Assembly: GCA_001898185.1 (NCBI GenBank)
Contig: MKTI01000003.1
Coordinates: forward strand, 124,001-188,000
DNA: 64,000 nucleotides
Reading direction: 5' to 3'
Source: Cellulomonas sp. 73-145
GTDB taxonomy: Bacteria; Actinomycetota; Actinomycetes; Actinomycetales; Cellulomonadaceae
Shown here: positions 8,910 to 21,688 of the stretch, in pieces
Numbering within the stretch: position 1 is the stretch's first letter
Layout: every line of letters starts with the position of its first letter
Made by a program: the position numbers and the translations under genes
The notes under the pieces: generated by a model
What the model was told of the DNA's origin: nothing
The model's input: only the letters and a program-made list of their open reading frames with translations
Databases searched by the model: none

Positions 8910-10187
8910 GTGGTGGACGCAGCACACGATGACGCAGACGTCGTCGTCGTCGGCGCCGGTCCAGCGGGTTCCTCGACGGCCTTCTGGGCGGCCTCGGCCG
9001 GCCTCGACGTGCTGCTCGTCGACAAGGCGACCTTCCCCCGCGACAAGGTCTGCGGCGACGGCCTGACGCCCCGCGCCGTCGCGGAGCTGGTGCGCATGGG
9101 CGTGCCGCTGCGCGAGCAGGACGGCTGGATCCGCAACCGCGGCCTGCGCGTGCACGGCGGCGGCCACACCATCGAGCTGCCGTGGCCGGAGCTGTCCAGC
9201 TACCCGTCCTACGGCCTCGCCAAGGCGCGCACCAGCCTCGACGCGCTCTTGGTCGACCACGCCCGCGCCGCCGGTGCCAAGGTCCTCGAGGGCACGCGGG
9301 TCACGGGCCCGCTGCACGACGAGCGGACCGGTCGCGTCGTCGGCGTCACCGCCCGTACCGCGGACGGGAGCGAGACCACGTACCGTGCGCCGGTCGTCGT
9401 CGCCGCCGACGGCGTCTCGTCCCGCCTGGCCACCGCGCTCGGCCGCACCACCCGACCGGACCGCCCCATGGGGGTGGCCGTCCGCACCTACTTCCGCTCC
9501 CCCCGCCACGACGACCCGTGGATGGAGTCCCACCTCGAGCTGTGGGACGGCGAGCCCGGTCGCAGCAACCTCATGCCGGGCTACGGCTGGATCTTCGCCC
9601 TCGGTGACGGGACCGTGAACGTCGGGCTCGGCTCGGTCAGCTCCACCAACGCCGCCACCAAGGTGGACTACAAGGCGCTGTTCGCCACCTGGATGGCCAA
9701 CACCCCCGCGGAGTGGGGGTTCACGCCGGAGAACCAGATCGGTCCCGTGCGCGGCGCCGCGCTGCCGATGGGCTTCAACCGCGGGCCGCTGTACGGCAAC
9801 GGCGTGCTGCTGGCCGGCGACGCCGCCGGCATGGTCAGCCCGTTCAACGGCGAGGGCATCGCCTACGGCCTGCAGGCGGGTCGCGTGGCGGCCGACGCGA
9901 TCGCGCAGGGGCTCGCCCGCGGCTCGGCCGCGGGGCGCGAGCGCGCGCTCGCCTCGTACCAGTCCCGCATGAAGGACGACCTGGGCGGGTACTACACGCT
10001 GGGGCGTACGTTCGTCCGGCTGATCGAGCACCCCGAGGTCATGCGCGTCTGCACGCGTTACGGTCTGCCCCGGCCGCTCGTCATGCGCTTCACGCTCAAG
10101 CTCCTCTCGGACTGCTACGAGCCGCACGGCGGCGACGTGGTGGACCGCGTCATCGCCGGGCTGGCGAGGATGGCCCCGGCAGCATGA
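8910..10187 (+). CDS. menJ: geranylgeranyl reductase family flavoprotein (menaquinone reductase, MenJ-like)
   Basis: FAD-dependent oxidoreductase of the geranylgeranyl reductase family. The N-terminal dinucleotide-binding motif is VVVVGAGPAGSSTAFW, followed by VCGDGLTPRAVAEL. A second FAD motif LLAGDAAGMVSPFNGEGIAYG lies around residues 305-325. In actinobacteria such enzymes (MenJ in mycobacteria) reduce isoprene units of the menaquinone tail, giving partly saturated menaquinones. Location between menG and nuoA supports that role over plant-like chlorophyll or archaeal-lipid functions. It has 425 residues; GTG 8910 or 8913 follows a GGGGA ribosome-binding site at 8901-8905. Confidence 0.82.
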   Translation: MVDAAHDDADVVVVGAGPAGSSTAFWAASAGLDVLLVDKATFPRDKVCGDGLTPRAVAELVRMGVPLREQDGWIRNRGLRVHGGGHTIELPWPELSSYPSYGLAKARTSLDALLVDHARAAGAKVLEGTRVTGPLHDERTGRVVGVTARTADGSETTYRAPVVVAADGVSSRLATALGRTTRPDRPMGVAVRTYFRSPRHDDPWMESHLELWDGEPGRSNLMPGYGWIFALGDGTVNVGLGSVSSTNAATKVDYKALFATWMANTPAEWGFTPENQIGPVRGAALPMGFNRGPLYGNGVLLAGDAAGMVSPFNGEGIAYGLQAGRVAADAIAQGLARGSAAGRERALASYQSRMKDDLGGYYTLGRTFVRLIEHPEVMRVCTRYGLPRPLVMRFTLKLLSDCYEPHGGDVVDRVIAGLARMAPAA

Positions 10188-10251
10188 ACCACCGTCTTTC
10201 CGCACATCCCGCACGGCATCTCGTACGGCCCCGGTCGAGGAGGGCTCACCG

Positions 10252-10614
10252 ATGAACAACCCCTACGTCCCGCTGCTGTGGATGATGGCGATCGCCGCCG
10301 TCATGGCGCTCGGCGGCGTCGGAGCCTCCGCGATCCTGGGTCCCAAGCGGTACAACCGCGCGAAGCTCGAGGCCTACGAGTGCGGCATCCAGCCCACCCC
10401 GCACGCGGTCGGCGGCGGCCGGTTCCCGGTGAAGTACTACCTGGTCGCGATGACGTTCATCATCTTCGACATCGAGGTGGTGTTCCTCTACCCGTGGGCC
10501 GTGACGTTCACCGAGCTCGCGATGTTCGGGCTGATCGCGATGCTCGGCTTCCTCGCCCTGATCACGGTGCCGTTCGTCTACGAGTGGCGGCGGGGCGGGT
10601 TCGAGTGGGACTGA
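10252..10614 (+). CDS. nuoA: NADH-quinone oxidoreductase subunit A
   Basis: Small membrane subunit of complex I, contacting NuoH and the quinone chamber. At 120 residues it has three transmembrane segments: an N-terminal one around LLWMMAIAAVMALGGVGASAI, a middle one around YYLVAMTFIIFDIEVVFLY and a C-terminal one around MFGLIAMLGFLALITVPFVY. The conserved YECGIQPT loop contains the family cysteine. GAGGAGG stands just before the ATG. It is the first gene of the nuo operon, 64 bases after the menJ-like gene. Confidence 0.96.
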   Translation: MNNPYVPLLWMMAIAAVMALGGVGASAILGPKRYNRAKLEAYECGIQPTPHAVGGGRFPVKYYLVAMTFIIFDIEVVFLYPWAVTFTELAMFGLIAMLGFLALITVPFVYEWRRGGFEWD

Positions 10615-10680
10615 CGGCCGCCCCGGCGGGTACGCGAGGCATGCGGACGACGACGAGCTCAACGAGAACGGAGGCCTGAG

Positions 10681-11231
<551 letters not shown>

Positions 11232-11235
<4 letters not shown>

Positions 11236-12173
11236 CGCCCCCGAAGAAGAAGGACGCCACCGGTCAGTCCGAGGTCGGCACGACCCCGCCGGACACCCGC
11301 GCACCCGTCGAGACGCCGAAGGACGCGACGCGCGACGAGCCCGCGAGCTCCGCGCCGACGGGTGAGAAGGCGGACGCAGCGAACGCTGCGAAGCCGGGGG
11401 AGGCCACCACCCCGGCGGCTGCCGCCGCGCAGTCGACCTCCGCCGCGGCCGCCGAGGTCGGTGCCGCCAACATCCCGGCCACCGCGGTCGCCGTCCCCGC
11501 CGGCACCCCCACCCTCGAGGTGGTCGACGTGCGGCACGGCATGTTCGGCGTGCACGGCTCGGGCGACACCTCCGGCTACGGCGGCCTGGTCGCCACGGTG
11601 GCGCTCCCCGGCCCGAGCGAGCGGCCGTACGGCGGCTGGTTCGACGAGGTCGTCGACGTGCTGGCCGAGGTGCTGGACGAGTCGGGCACCGGGTTCGCGA
11701 ACGCGGTGCAGAGCGTCGTCGTCGACCGCGGCGAGCTGACGCTGAACGTCGCCCGCGAGCACGTGCACGAGGTGGCCCAGGCGCTCCGCGACGACCCCGA
11801 CCTGCGGTTCGAGATCAGCCTCGGCGTCAGCGGCGTGCACTACCCGCACGACGAGGGCCGCGAGCTGCACGCCGTGTACCACGTGGTGTCGGTGACCCAC
11901 GGCCGCCGCCTCCGCTTCGAGGTCGCCGCCCCGGACGCCGACCCGCACATCCCGTCGGTCGTCGACGTGTACCCGGCCAACGACTGGCACGAGCGCGAGA
12001 CGTTCGACTTCTTCGGCATCGTCTTCGACGGCCACCCGGCGCTCGCACGCATCGAGATGCCGGACGACTGGCCGGGCCACCCGCAGCGCAAGGACTACCC
12101 GCTCGGTGGCATCCCGGTCGAGTACAAGGGCGCGACAACCCCGCCCCCGGACCAGCGGAGGTCGTACACGTGA
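11232..12173 (+). CDS. nuoC: NADH-quinone oxidoreductase subunit C with long disordered N-terminal extension
   Basis: Peripheral-arm subunit of complex I. The folded 30-kDa-subunit domain runs from about residue 95 ([15 protein letters not shown]) to the C terminus and includes the family signature [22 protein letters not shown] and the RKDYPLGG motif. The first 90 or so residues are Ala/Lys/Pro/Thr-rich and look disordered. The 313 residues therefore exceed the core domain. It starts inside the nuoB stop and ends 4 bases inside the nuoD start (GTGA), so it is translationally coupled on both sides. Confidence 0.95.
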
Positions 12174-13463
12174 GCACGCAGGCACCGCACCGGCCGGGCG
12201 TCCCGCACGCCACCGGCCACATCGTCGACGACCAGACCGCCGGCATCCCCACCTTCGAGGCGTCCGGCGGCGACTGGTCGGACATCGCCGAGGAGGCTGC
12301 TCGCCTCGGCGAGGAGCGCATCGTCGTCAACATGGGCCCCCAGCACCCGTCGACCCACGGCGTGCTCCGGCTCATGCTCGAGATCGAGGGCGAGACGGTC
12401 ACCGAGGCCCGTGCGGGCATCGGCTACCTCCACACGGGCATCGAGAAGAACATGGAGTTCCGCACCTGGACCCAGGGCGTGACCTTCTGCACCCGGATGG
12501 ACTACCTCGCGCCCCTGTTCCAGGAGGCCGCGTTCTGCCTGGCCACCGAGAAGCTGCTCGGCATCACGGACGACGTGCCGGAGAAGGCCTCCGTCATCCG
12601 CGTGATGATGATGGAGCTGAACCGGATCGCGTCCCACCTGGTCTGCCTCGGCACCGGCGGCAACGAGCTCGGCGCCACCACGATCATGACGCTGGGCTTC
12701 CAGGCCCGCGAGGAGATCCTGCAGATCTTCGAGCTGATCACGGGCCTGCGGATGAACCACGCGTACATCCGTCCGGGCGGTGTGGTGCAGGACGTCCCGC
12801 CGGGGTCGATCGACACCATCCGCGAGGCGCTGGTCGGCGTGCGGCACTACCTCGGTCAGCTGCAGAAGCTGATGCTGGCCAACCCGATCCTCAAGGCGCG
12901 GCTCGTCGGCGTCGGCTACCTGAACCTCGCCGGCTGCACGGCTCTGGCGCTGACCGGCCCGGTGCTGCGGTCCGCCGGCCTGCCGTACGACGTCCGCAAG
13001 GCGGCCCCGTACAGCGGGTACGAGACGTACGAGTTCGACGTGCCGACCGGCACGGGCGCCGACGCCTGGGACCGGATGATCGTCCGGTTCGAGGAGTGCT
13101 GGCAGTCGATCCACATCGTCGAGCAGACGCTCGAGCGGCTGCAGAAGCTGGGCCAGGCACCGGTGATGGTCGCCGACAAGAAGATCGCGTGGCCCGCGCA
13201 GCTCGCCATCGGCACCGACGGCATGGGCAACTCGCTGGACCACATCAAGGAGATCATGGGCACCTCGATGGAGGCCCTGATCCACCACTTCAAGCTGGTC
13301 ACCGAGGGCTTCCGGGTCCACGCGGCCGTACCGGGCCCACTTCCGGGACCCGTCGTTCAACAACCTGCAGGCGGTCTCGGTGATGTGCGAGGGCGGCAAC
13401 CTGGCCGACGTCGTCGTCTCCGTCGCCTCGCTCGACCCCGTGCTGGGAGGGGTGGACCGCTGA
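12170..13463 (+). pseudogene. nuoD: NADH-quinone oxidoreductase subunit D, internal deletion with frameshift
   Basis: NuoD forms the quinone-binding chamber of complex I with NuoB. From GTG 12170 the reading is normal NuoD ([34 protein letters not shown]) up to V383 (KLVTEGFRV, codon ending 13318). The expected segment resembling PPGQVYVAVESPRGELG...VSDGG is then missing. Normal sequence resumes one frame over at 13320 ([19 protein letters not shown]) and ends correctly, GGVDR-stop at 13461-13463. About 25 codons are absent; the missing length must be 2 modulo 3, for example 74 bases. Read as given, the nuoD frame continues as 48 foreign codons straight into nuoE, with no stop until 14245. 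This is either a real loss-of-function mutation or a sequencing/assembly error. Confidence 0.9.
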
Positions 13464-14244
13464 TGTCCGCAGACACGACCGGTCCTGTGCCGGGCCACGT
13501 GACAGGCCAGGTCACAGGCCGCGTCCACGGCCAGGCGCACCGCGCCGGGTACGACGAGGAGACCCGCGCCCGGCTCGCCGCCGAGTCGGCGCAGATCATG
13601 GCCCGCTACCCGCAGCAGCGCTCGGCGCTGCTGCCGATGCTGCACCTGGTGCAGGCCGAGGACGGGTACGTCAGCCCCCGCGGCATCGCGTTCTGCGCGC
13701 AGCAGCTGGGGATCAGCACCGCCGAGGTCTCAGCCGTGGCGACCTTCTACACCCAGTACAAGCGGCACCCGAACGGCGACTACACCGTCGGCGTCTGCAC
13801 CAACACGCTGTGCGCGGTGATGGGTGGCGACGCGATCTGGGAGGAGCTCGAGGAGCACCTCGGCGTCGGGCACGACGAGACGACGGACGACGGCGCCATC
13901 ACGCTCGAGCGCATCGAGTGCAACGCGGCCTGCGACTACGCCCCCGTGGTGATGGTCAACTGGGAGTTCTTCGACAACCAGACGCCGGCCTCCGCGGTGG
14001 AGCTGGTGGACACGCTGCAGGCGGGCCGCCCGGTGCACCCGACCCGCGGTGCCGACACCGTGGTGCCGTTCCGCGACATGAGCCGCGTGCTCGCCGGCTT
14101 CCCGGACGGGCGTGCGGACGAGGGCGTCGGTGCCGGACCCGCCACCCTGGTCGGCCTCGAGGTCGCGCACGAGCACGGCTGGGCCGCGGCGCCGTTCGGC
14201 GACGAGAAGGGCGCACGCCGCCCGTCCGAGGCGAAGGAGTCCTG

Positions 14245-14245
<1 letters not shown>
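13463..14245 (+). CDS. nuoE: NADH-quinone oxidoreductase subunit E (N1a cluster)
   Basis: 24-kDa thioredoxin-fold [2Fe-2S] subunit of the NADH-dehydrogenase module. The four ligands are C112 and C117 (GVCTNTLC) and C153 and C157 (IECNAACDY). The helical N-terminal domain contains [20 protein letters not shown]. At 260 residues it has a C-terminal extension after the Fe-S domain. Its ATG overlaps the native nuoD stop by one base. In this sequence it is also in frame with the frameshifted nuoD, so it could be made either on its own or as the tail of a 691-residue fusion. Confidence 0.95.
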
Positions 14246-15578
<1,333 letters not shown>

Positions 15579-15579
<1 letters not shown>

Positions 15580-18194
15580 TGACCGTGACCTCATCCCGTA
15601 CGGATGCGGCGACGCCGCTGGTGCCGCAGGCACCGGCCGCCGTGCCGGCCGTCCCCGCGGCGACCGTGACGTTCAGCATCGACGGCATCGAGACCACCGT
15701 GCCCAAGGGCACCCTGGTGATCCGCGCCGCCGAGGAGCTGGGCATCGCGATCCCGCGGTTCTGCGACCACCCGCTGCTCGCGCCCGTCGGCGCCTGCCGG
15801 CAGTGCCTGGTCGAGGTCTGGGCACCCGGCCGTGACGGCAACCTGTCCAAGATGCCGAAGCCGCAGCCGTCGTGCGCGCTCGAGGCGACGCCGGGCATGC
15901 AGGTCAAGACGCAGCACACCTCCGCCGAGGCCGACAAGGCCCAGCACGGGGTGATGGAGTTCTTGCTGATCAACCACCCGCTGGACTGCCCGGTCTGCGA
16001 CAAGGGCGGCGAGTGCCCCCTCCAGAACCAGGCGATGAGCAACGGTCGCGCGACCAGCCGGTTCATCGACGTCAAGCGGACGTACCCCAAGCCGATCAAC
16101 GTCTCGACGCAGATCCTGCTGGACCGCGAGCGCTGCATCCTGTGCCAGCGCTGCACGCGGTTCTCCGAGGAGGTCGCGGGCGACCCGTTCATCGACCTGC
16201 AGATGCGCGGTGCCGTGCAGCAGATCGGTACGTTCGACACGCACGTGCTCGACTTCGCCGGCGAGGCGCCGGCGGGACCGGCCACCCTGGACGTCAGCGG
16301 CAAGCCGTTCTCGTCGTACTTCTCGGGCAACACGGTGCAGATCTGCCCGGTCGGCGCCCTGACCTCGGCGGCGTACCGGTTCCGCTCCCGCCCGTTCGAC
16401 CTGGTGTCGACGCCGAGCATCGCCGAGCACGACTCCAACGGGTCGGCGATCCGCATCGACCACCGCCGCGGCGTGGTGCTGCGCCGGCAGGCCGGGGACG
16501 ACCCGGCGGTGAACCAGGAGTTCATCACCGACAAGGACCGTTTCGCGTTCACCTGGCAGGTGGCCGCCGACCGGCTGACCACCCCGCTGGTGCGCCGTGA
16601 CGGCGAGCTGGAGCCGGTCAGCTGGCAGGAGGCGCTCGACGTCGCCGCCGACGGGCTGGCCGCCGCGCAGCGTGCCGACGGCACCGCCCACGGTGTCGCC
16701 GTGCTCCCCGGTGGCCGCGTCACGCTCGAGGACGCGTACGCCTACTCGAAGTTCGCGCGCACCGTGCTGGGCACCAACGACGTGGACCACCGGGCCCGTC
16801 CGCACTCGCCGGAGGAGGAGCAGTTCCTCGGCCACGCCGTCGCGGGCCGGACGCTCCAGGTGACCTTCTCCGACCTGGCGTCGGCCCCCGCGGTGCTGCT
16901 GGCCGGTCTCGAGGCGGAGGAGGAGGGCGGCATCCTGTTCGTCCGCCTCCGCCAGGCCGTCCGGGCCCGCAAGCAGCGCGTGCTGTCGGTGGCGCCCTTC
17001 GCGACTCGCGGTCTCGAGCGGCTGTCCGGCACGCTGCTGCCGGCCGCGCCCGGCACCGAGGCCGAGGTGCTGGACGGTCTGGTCGCCGGCTCGTCCGACT
17101 CCCTGCTGTCGGACGCGGCTGCCGCGCTGACCGCCCCGGGAGCCGTGGTGCTGGTCGGTGAGCGGCTCGCCGGTGCACCCGGAGCCCTGTCGGCCGCCCT
17201 GCGGCTGGCCGAGCGGACCGGCGCGAAGCTCGCGTGGGTGCCGCGCCGTGCCGGTGAGCGCGGCGCGGTCGAGGCCGGCACGCTGCCGGGTCTGCTGCCC
17301 GGCGGACGTCCGGTGGACGACTCGGCGGCCCGCGTCGACCTCGCCGCCGTCTGGGGCGTCGACAGCCTGCCCGCCGAGCGCGGCCGGTCGCTGACGGAGA
17401 TCCTCGCTGCGGCCGAGGCCGGGCTGCTCGGCGGCCTCGTCGTCGGGGGTCTCGAGCTCGCGGACCTGCCCGACCCGGCGCAGGCGCGCAGGGCGCTGGA
17501 GGCGGTCCCGTTCGTCGTGTCGCTCGAGGTGCGCGCCTCCGAGGTGACGGCGCTGGCGGACGTGGTCCTGCCGGTCGCCCCGCCGGTGGAGAAGGCCGGC
17601 ACGTTCGTCACGTGGGAGGGCCGTCCGCGGCCGTTCCCGCAGGCGCTGGCCAGCCACCAGATGGCCGACCACCGCGTGCTCGACCTGCTGGCCGACGCGC
17701 TCGGCGAGCCGCTCGGGCTGCAGACCGTCGCCGCCGTGCACGCGGAGCTGGACCAGCTCGGCGGCTGGGACGGCGCCCGGGTCCCGGCCCCCGCCGTCGA
17801 CGCCGCGCAGCCTCCGGCCGTGCCCGACGGGTCGGCCGTGCTGGCCACCTGGCACCAGCTGGTCGACGCCGGCCGGCTGCAGACGGGTGAGCCGTTCCTG
17901 GCCGGCACCGCCAAGCGGCCGGTCGCCCGCGTGTCCGCCGCCACGGCCGCCGCGGCCGGCGTGGCGGACGGCGGGTCGTTGACCGTCGCCACGCAGGCCG
18001 GGAGCATCACGCTGCCGGTCCTGGTCACCGACATGCCGGACCGGGTGGTCTGGCTGCCGACCAACTCGGTCGGCAGCGCGGTGCGGGACGCGCTGGGGGC
18101 GGACGCCGGAGCGGTGGTGCGCCTGAGCGCCGCCGCGCTGGACATCGTCGGCGGGGTCACCGCCGACGCGACGGGTGAAGGGGTCACGGCGTGA
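15579..18194 (+). CDS. nuoG: NADH-quinone oxidoreductase subunit G, lacking cluster N7 ligands
   Basis: Large Fe-S subunit of the peripheral arm. The N-terminal 2Fe-2S domain has [21 protein letters not shown]. The His/Cys-ligated N5 site follows ([19 protein letters not shown]), then N4 ([11 protein letters not shown] and later [11 protein letters not shown]). The molybdopterin-like C-terminal domain completes 871 residues. At the place where some NuoG proteins bind the extra N7 cluster (CxxCxxxC and a later Cys), this protein has A282, D285, S289 and T317, so N7 should be absent. It overlaps nuoH by GTGA. Confidence 0.96.
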
Positions 18195-19537
18195 ACGCGC
18201 TCAGCGTGGCGGCGGCCGTCGGCGGTGCGCCGACCGGTGCCGACTTCAGTCACGACACGTGGTGGATCTGGGCGATCAAGGCCGTCGCGATCCTCGTGTT
18301 CATGCTGCTGTCGGTGCTCTTCGCCATCTGGTTCGAGCGCCGCGTGGTCGGCCGCATGCAGGTGCGCCCCGGCCCCAACGTGCACGGCCCGTTCGGTCTG
18401 CTGCAGTCGCTCGCGGACGCGATGAAGCTCCTGGTCAAGGAGGACATCGACGTCTCGGCGGCCGACAAGATCGTCTACCTGGTCGCGCCGATGATCGCGG
18501 TGTTCTGCTCGCTGCTCACCTACGCGGTGATCCCGATGGGTCCCCAGGTCAGCATGTTCGGCCACAGCACGCCGCTGCAGCTGACGGACTTCCCCGTGGC
18601 GACGCTCTACATCCTCGCGTGCGCCTCCGTCGGCGTGTACGGCATCGTGCTCGGCGGCTGGTCGTCCAACTCGACCTACCCGCTGCTCGGCTCGGTCCGC
18701 TCCACCGCCCAGGTGATCAGCTACGAGCTCGCCATGGGCCTGTCGCTGGTCAGCGTGTTCGTGCTCGCGGGCTCGATGTCCACGTCGCAGATCGTCGACT
18801 CGCAGATCCGCGTGTGGTGGTTCCTGCCGCTGCTGCCGGCGTTCGTCATCTACGTGATCTCGATGGTCGGCGAGACCAACCGCCTGCCCTTCGACCTCCC
18901 CGAGGCCGAGGGCGAGCTGGTGGGCGGCTACACCACCGAGTACTCCTCGATGAAGTTCGCCTGGTTCTTCCTCGCCGAGTACATCAACATGCTCAACGTC
19001 TCGGCCGTGGCCACCACGCTGTTCCTCGGCGGCTGGCGGGCACCGTGGCCGCTGACGGCGATCGACCACGGGGTGCTCAACACCGGCTGGTGGCCGCTGC
19101 TGTGGTTCCTCGCCAAGGTCTGGCTGCTGATGTTCTTCTTCGTCTGGGTGCGCGGCACGCTGCTGCGGTTCCGGTACGACCAGTTCATGAAGCTCGGCTG
19201 GAAGGTGCTGATCCCGTCCGCCCTGGTGTGGGTGGTGTGCGTGGCCGTCGTCCAGGGCGTGCGCCAGTTCACCCACCTGCAGCTGAGCACGCTGCTGTAC
19301 GTGCTGGCCGGGCTGGTGATCGTCGGGCTGATCGTGTCGTTCCTCATCCCGGAGAAGAAGCCCGAGCAGCGCGCGGCACCGGTCAAGGAGTTCGACCCGT
19401 ACGCCGACGGCTACCCCGTCCCGCCGCTGCCCGGTCAGGTGCTGCCGCCCTCGCCGCGCGCCCAGCGCCGGATGGCCGTGCAGACGGCGACGGACGCGAC
19501 CGCCCCCCAGGTGACGCAGGAGGTGCCACGTGGCTGA
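18191..19537 (+). CDS. nuoH: NADH-quinone oxidoreductase subunit H
   Basis: Membrane subunit linking the peripheral arm to the proton-pumping arm and forming the quinone entry tunnel. Signatures visible are [45 protein letters not shown] with conserved acidic residues, and [13 protein letters not shown]. At 448 residues it has eight or nine transmembrane helices plus a C-terminal hydrophilic extension of about 60 residues. The GTG start lies inside the nuoG stop, and its 3' end overlaps nuoI by 8 bases. Confidence 0.96.
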   Translation: MNALSVAAAVGGAPTGADFSHDTWWIWAIKAVAILVFMLLSVLFAIWFERRVVGRMQVRPGPNVHGPFGLLQSLADAMKLLVKEDIDVSAADKIVYLVAPMIAVFCSLLTYAVIPMGPQVSMFGHSTPLQLTDFPVATLYILACASVGVYGIVLGGWSSNSTYPLLGSVRSTAQVISYELAMGLSLVSVFVLAGSMSTSQIVDSQIRVWWFLPLLPAFVIYVISMVGETNRLPFDLPEAEGELVGGYTTEYSSMKFAWFFLAEYINMLNVSAVATTLFLGGWRAPWPLTAIDHGVLNTGWWPLLWFLAKVWLLMFFFVWVRGTLLRFRYDQFMKLGWKVLIPSALVWVVCVAVVQGVRQFTHLQLSTLLYVLAGLVIVGLIVSFLIPEKKPEQRAAPVKEFDPYADGYPVPPLPGQVLPPSPRAQRRMAVQTATDATAPQVTQEVPRG

Positions 19538-20399
19538 GCCCACCAGGCCGACGCCGAAGAAGCCGACGCCGAAGAAGCAGAGCGGGACGAGCGCGACCGG
19601 CAAGACGCCGGTCGCCCGCCCGTCGGCCACCCCGGTCCGTCGGCCCGCCGGCACGCCGGCGACCAAGCCCGCCGCGGGCCGCGAGGTCGGCGCCCCGGCC
19701 CAGGGCTACACGTCCCGGATGCCGGGGTCGACGGGCCTCCAGGCCGCGCTCGCGCCGGTCGCCGGGTTCGGCGTCACGCTGGCCAACCTGTTCCGGCCCA
19801 CGGTGACGGAGCAGTACCCGTCGGAGAAGATCCCGCCGAAGCCGCGGTTCCACGGCCGTCACCAGCTCAACCGCTACGCGGACGGCCTGGAGAAGTGCAT
19901 CGGCTGCGAGCTGTGCGCGTGGGCGTGCCCGGCTGACGCGATCTACGTCGAGGCCGCGGACAACACCCCCGACGAGCAGTACTCGCCGGGAGAGCGGTAC
20001 GGCCGCGTCTACCAGATCAACTACCTGCGCTGCATCCTGTGCGGCCTCTGCATCGAGGCCTGCCCGACGCGTGCGCTGACGATGACCAACGACTTCGAGC
20101 TCGCGGGACCGACCCGCGCCGGGCTCATCTGGGAGAAGGAGGACCTGCTCGCGCCGCTGCGCAACGGGATGCTCTCCTCCCCCCACCCGATGGTGGAGGG
20201 CACCACGGACACCGACTACTACAACGGCGCCGTCACCGGTCCGACCGAGCAGCAGGAGGCGTGGGTGACCGAGAACCGGCCCGACGACCCGTCGCTGCCC
20301 GCCAACGTCGCCAAGGGCGTGCCGCCGGCACCCCGCGGCGAGACGGCGCAGGCGCAGGCCGACCTCACCGCAGCCGCGATCCGGCAGGGCACCCGATGA
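19530..20399 (+). CDS. nuoI: NADH-quinone oxidoreductase subunit I (N6a/N6b)
   Basis: Ferredoxin-like subunit with two [4Fe-4S] clusters that carry electrons to NuoB. Both ligand sets are intact: [17 protein letters not shown] and [16 protein letters not shown]. The Fe-S core is preceded by a basic Lys/Pro/Thr/Ala-rich N-terminal extension of about 60 residues and followed by a 70-residue tail, giving 289 residues in all. The GTG start is within the nuoH end, and ATGA couples it to nuoJ. Confidence 0.96.
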   Translation: MAEPTRPTPKKPTPKKQSGTSATGKTPVARPSATPVRRPAGTPATKPAAGREVGAPAQGYTSRMPGSTGLQAALAPVAGFGVTLANLFRPTVTEQYPSEKIPPKPRFHGRHQLNRYADGLEKCIGCELCAWACPADAIYVEAADNTPDEQYSPGERYGRVYQINYLRCILCGLCIEACPTRALTMTNDFELAGPTRAGLIWEKEDLLAPLRNGMLSSPHPMVEGTTDTDYYNGAVTGPTEQQEAWVTENRPDDPSLPANVAKGVPPAPRGETAQAQADLTAAAIRQGTR

Positions 20400-21382
20400 G
20401 CGCGCTGGTCGCCCTCGTCCCCGCCTCGCTGACGGGCGCGGGGGTCACGACGACGGGTGAGGCGATCCTGTTCTGGACCCTCGGCCCGATCATGGTGATC
20501 GCCGCCCTCGGCCTGCTGTTCGCCCGCAAGGCGGTGCACGCGGCCCTGTCGGTCGTCGTGGTGATGATCAGCCTGGCGTTCCTCTACGTCGCGCAGGACG
20601 CGGTGTTCCTCGGGGTCGTCCAGGTGGTCGTCTACACCGGCGCCGTGATGATGCTGTTCCTCTTCGTGCTGATGCTGGTCGGCGTCGACACCTCCGACTC
20701 GCTGGTGGAGACGCTGCGCGGGCAGCGGGTCACCGCGCTGCTCGGCGGGATCGGCCTGGTGGTGGTGCTGGCCGGCGTCGTGGGCCGCGCGACCTACGGA
20801 CCCGCGAAGGGCCTGACGGCGGCGAACGCCGACTCGAACCCCGTCGAGCTGGCCCGGATCGTCTTCGGCCAGTACGTCTTCGCGTTCGAGGTGGTCGGCG
20901 CGCTGCTGGTCACCGCGGCGCTCGGCGCGCTGGTGCTGACGCACCGCCGCCGCCTGACGGCCCGCGTGACGCAGAAGGAGCGGGCCGACGCCCGAGTCCG
21001 CAACGGCCACACGCTGACCCCGCTGCCCGCCCCCGGCGTGTACGCGCGGCACAACGCGATGGACGTGCCGGCCCTCGGCGCCGACGGTCAGCCCCTGGAC
21101 ATCTCCGTCCCGCGCGTGCTGCGCGTGCGTGGCCAGGAGGCCGACGCCGCCGAGTACGCCGCGCGCATCGACCGGGTGCTCGCCGGCGGCTGGGCCTCCG
21201 GTGGCGGCGCGTTCACCTCGGCGACCCAGATCGGCCCGGTCGGCGGCACCACGCCGCCCGAGGCGGCGGACCACGAGGCCGCCGTCGTCGGCGCACCGGT
21301 GCCTGGGGTGCACGCCCCGAGCGGACCGCAGGACGCCGGGGACGCGACCGTGCAGGACCAGCGGACGGAGCCCAAGCCGTGA
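20396..21382 (+). CDS. nuoJ: NADH-quinone oxidoreductase subunit J with long C-terminal tail
   Basis: Membrane subunit of complex I. Five transmembrane helices occupy residues about 20-185, including the family segment [25 protein letters not shown], which contains the pi-bulge helix TM3. The remaining 140 residues are hydrophilic and Ala/Pro/Gly-rich, so the 328 residues exceed typical bacterial NuoJ (about 180-200). The extension is cytoplasmic by prediction. Overlaps nuoI and nuoK by 4 bases each. Confidence 0.94.
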   Translation: MSALVALVPASLTGAGVTTTGEAILFWTLGPIMVIAALGLLFARKAVHAALSVVVVMISLAFLYVAQDAVFLGVVQVVVYTGAVMMLFLFVLMLVGVDTSDSLVETLRGQRVTALLGGIGLVVVLAGVVGRATYGPAKGLTAANADSNPVELARIVFGQYVFAFEVVGALLVTAALGALVLTHRRRLTARVTQKERADARVRNGHTLTPLPAPGVYARHNAMDVPALGADGQPLDISVPRVLRVRGQEADAAEYAARIDRVLAGGWASGGGAFTSATQIGPVGGTTPPEAADHEAAVVGAPVPGVHAPSGPQDAGDATVQDQRTEPKP

Positions 21383-21678
21383 GCCTGACCCACTATCTCG
21401 TCCTCGCGGCGATCCTGTTCTCCATCGGCGCCCTGACGGTGCTGCTGCGACGCAACTCGATCATCGTCTTCATGGGCGTCGAGCTGATGCTCAACGCGAG
21501 CAACCTCGCGCTGGTGACGTTCGCCCGGCTGCACGGCAACCTGACGGGCCAGGTGCTGGCCTTCTTCGTCATGGTGGTCGCCGCCGCCGAGGTGGTCGTC
21601 GGGCTCGCCATCATCGTCGCCATCTTCCGCACCCGGCGCTCCGCGTCGGTCGACGACGTCAACCTGCTGAAGAGCTGA
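21379..21678 (+). CDS. nuoK: NADH-quinone oxidoreductase subunit K
   Basis: Small Mrp-like membrane subunit. At 99 residues it has three transmembrane helices and the two conserved intramembrane glutamates of the proton path, in [15 protein letters not shown] and [15 protein letters not shown]. The GTG start overlaps the nuoJ stop. Confidence 0.97.
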   Translation: MSLTHYLVLAAILFSIGALTVLLRRNSIIVFMGVELMLNASNLALVTFARLHGNLTGQVLAFFVMVVAAAEVVVGLAIIVAIFRTRRSASVDDVNLLKS

Positions 21679-21688
21679 GGGCCGGCAC

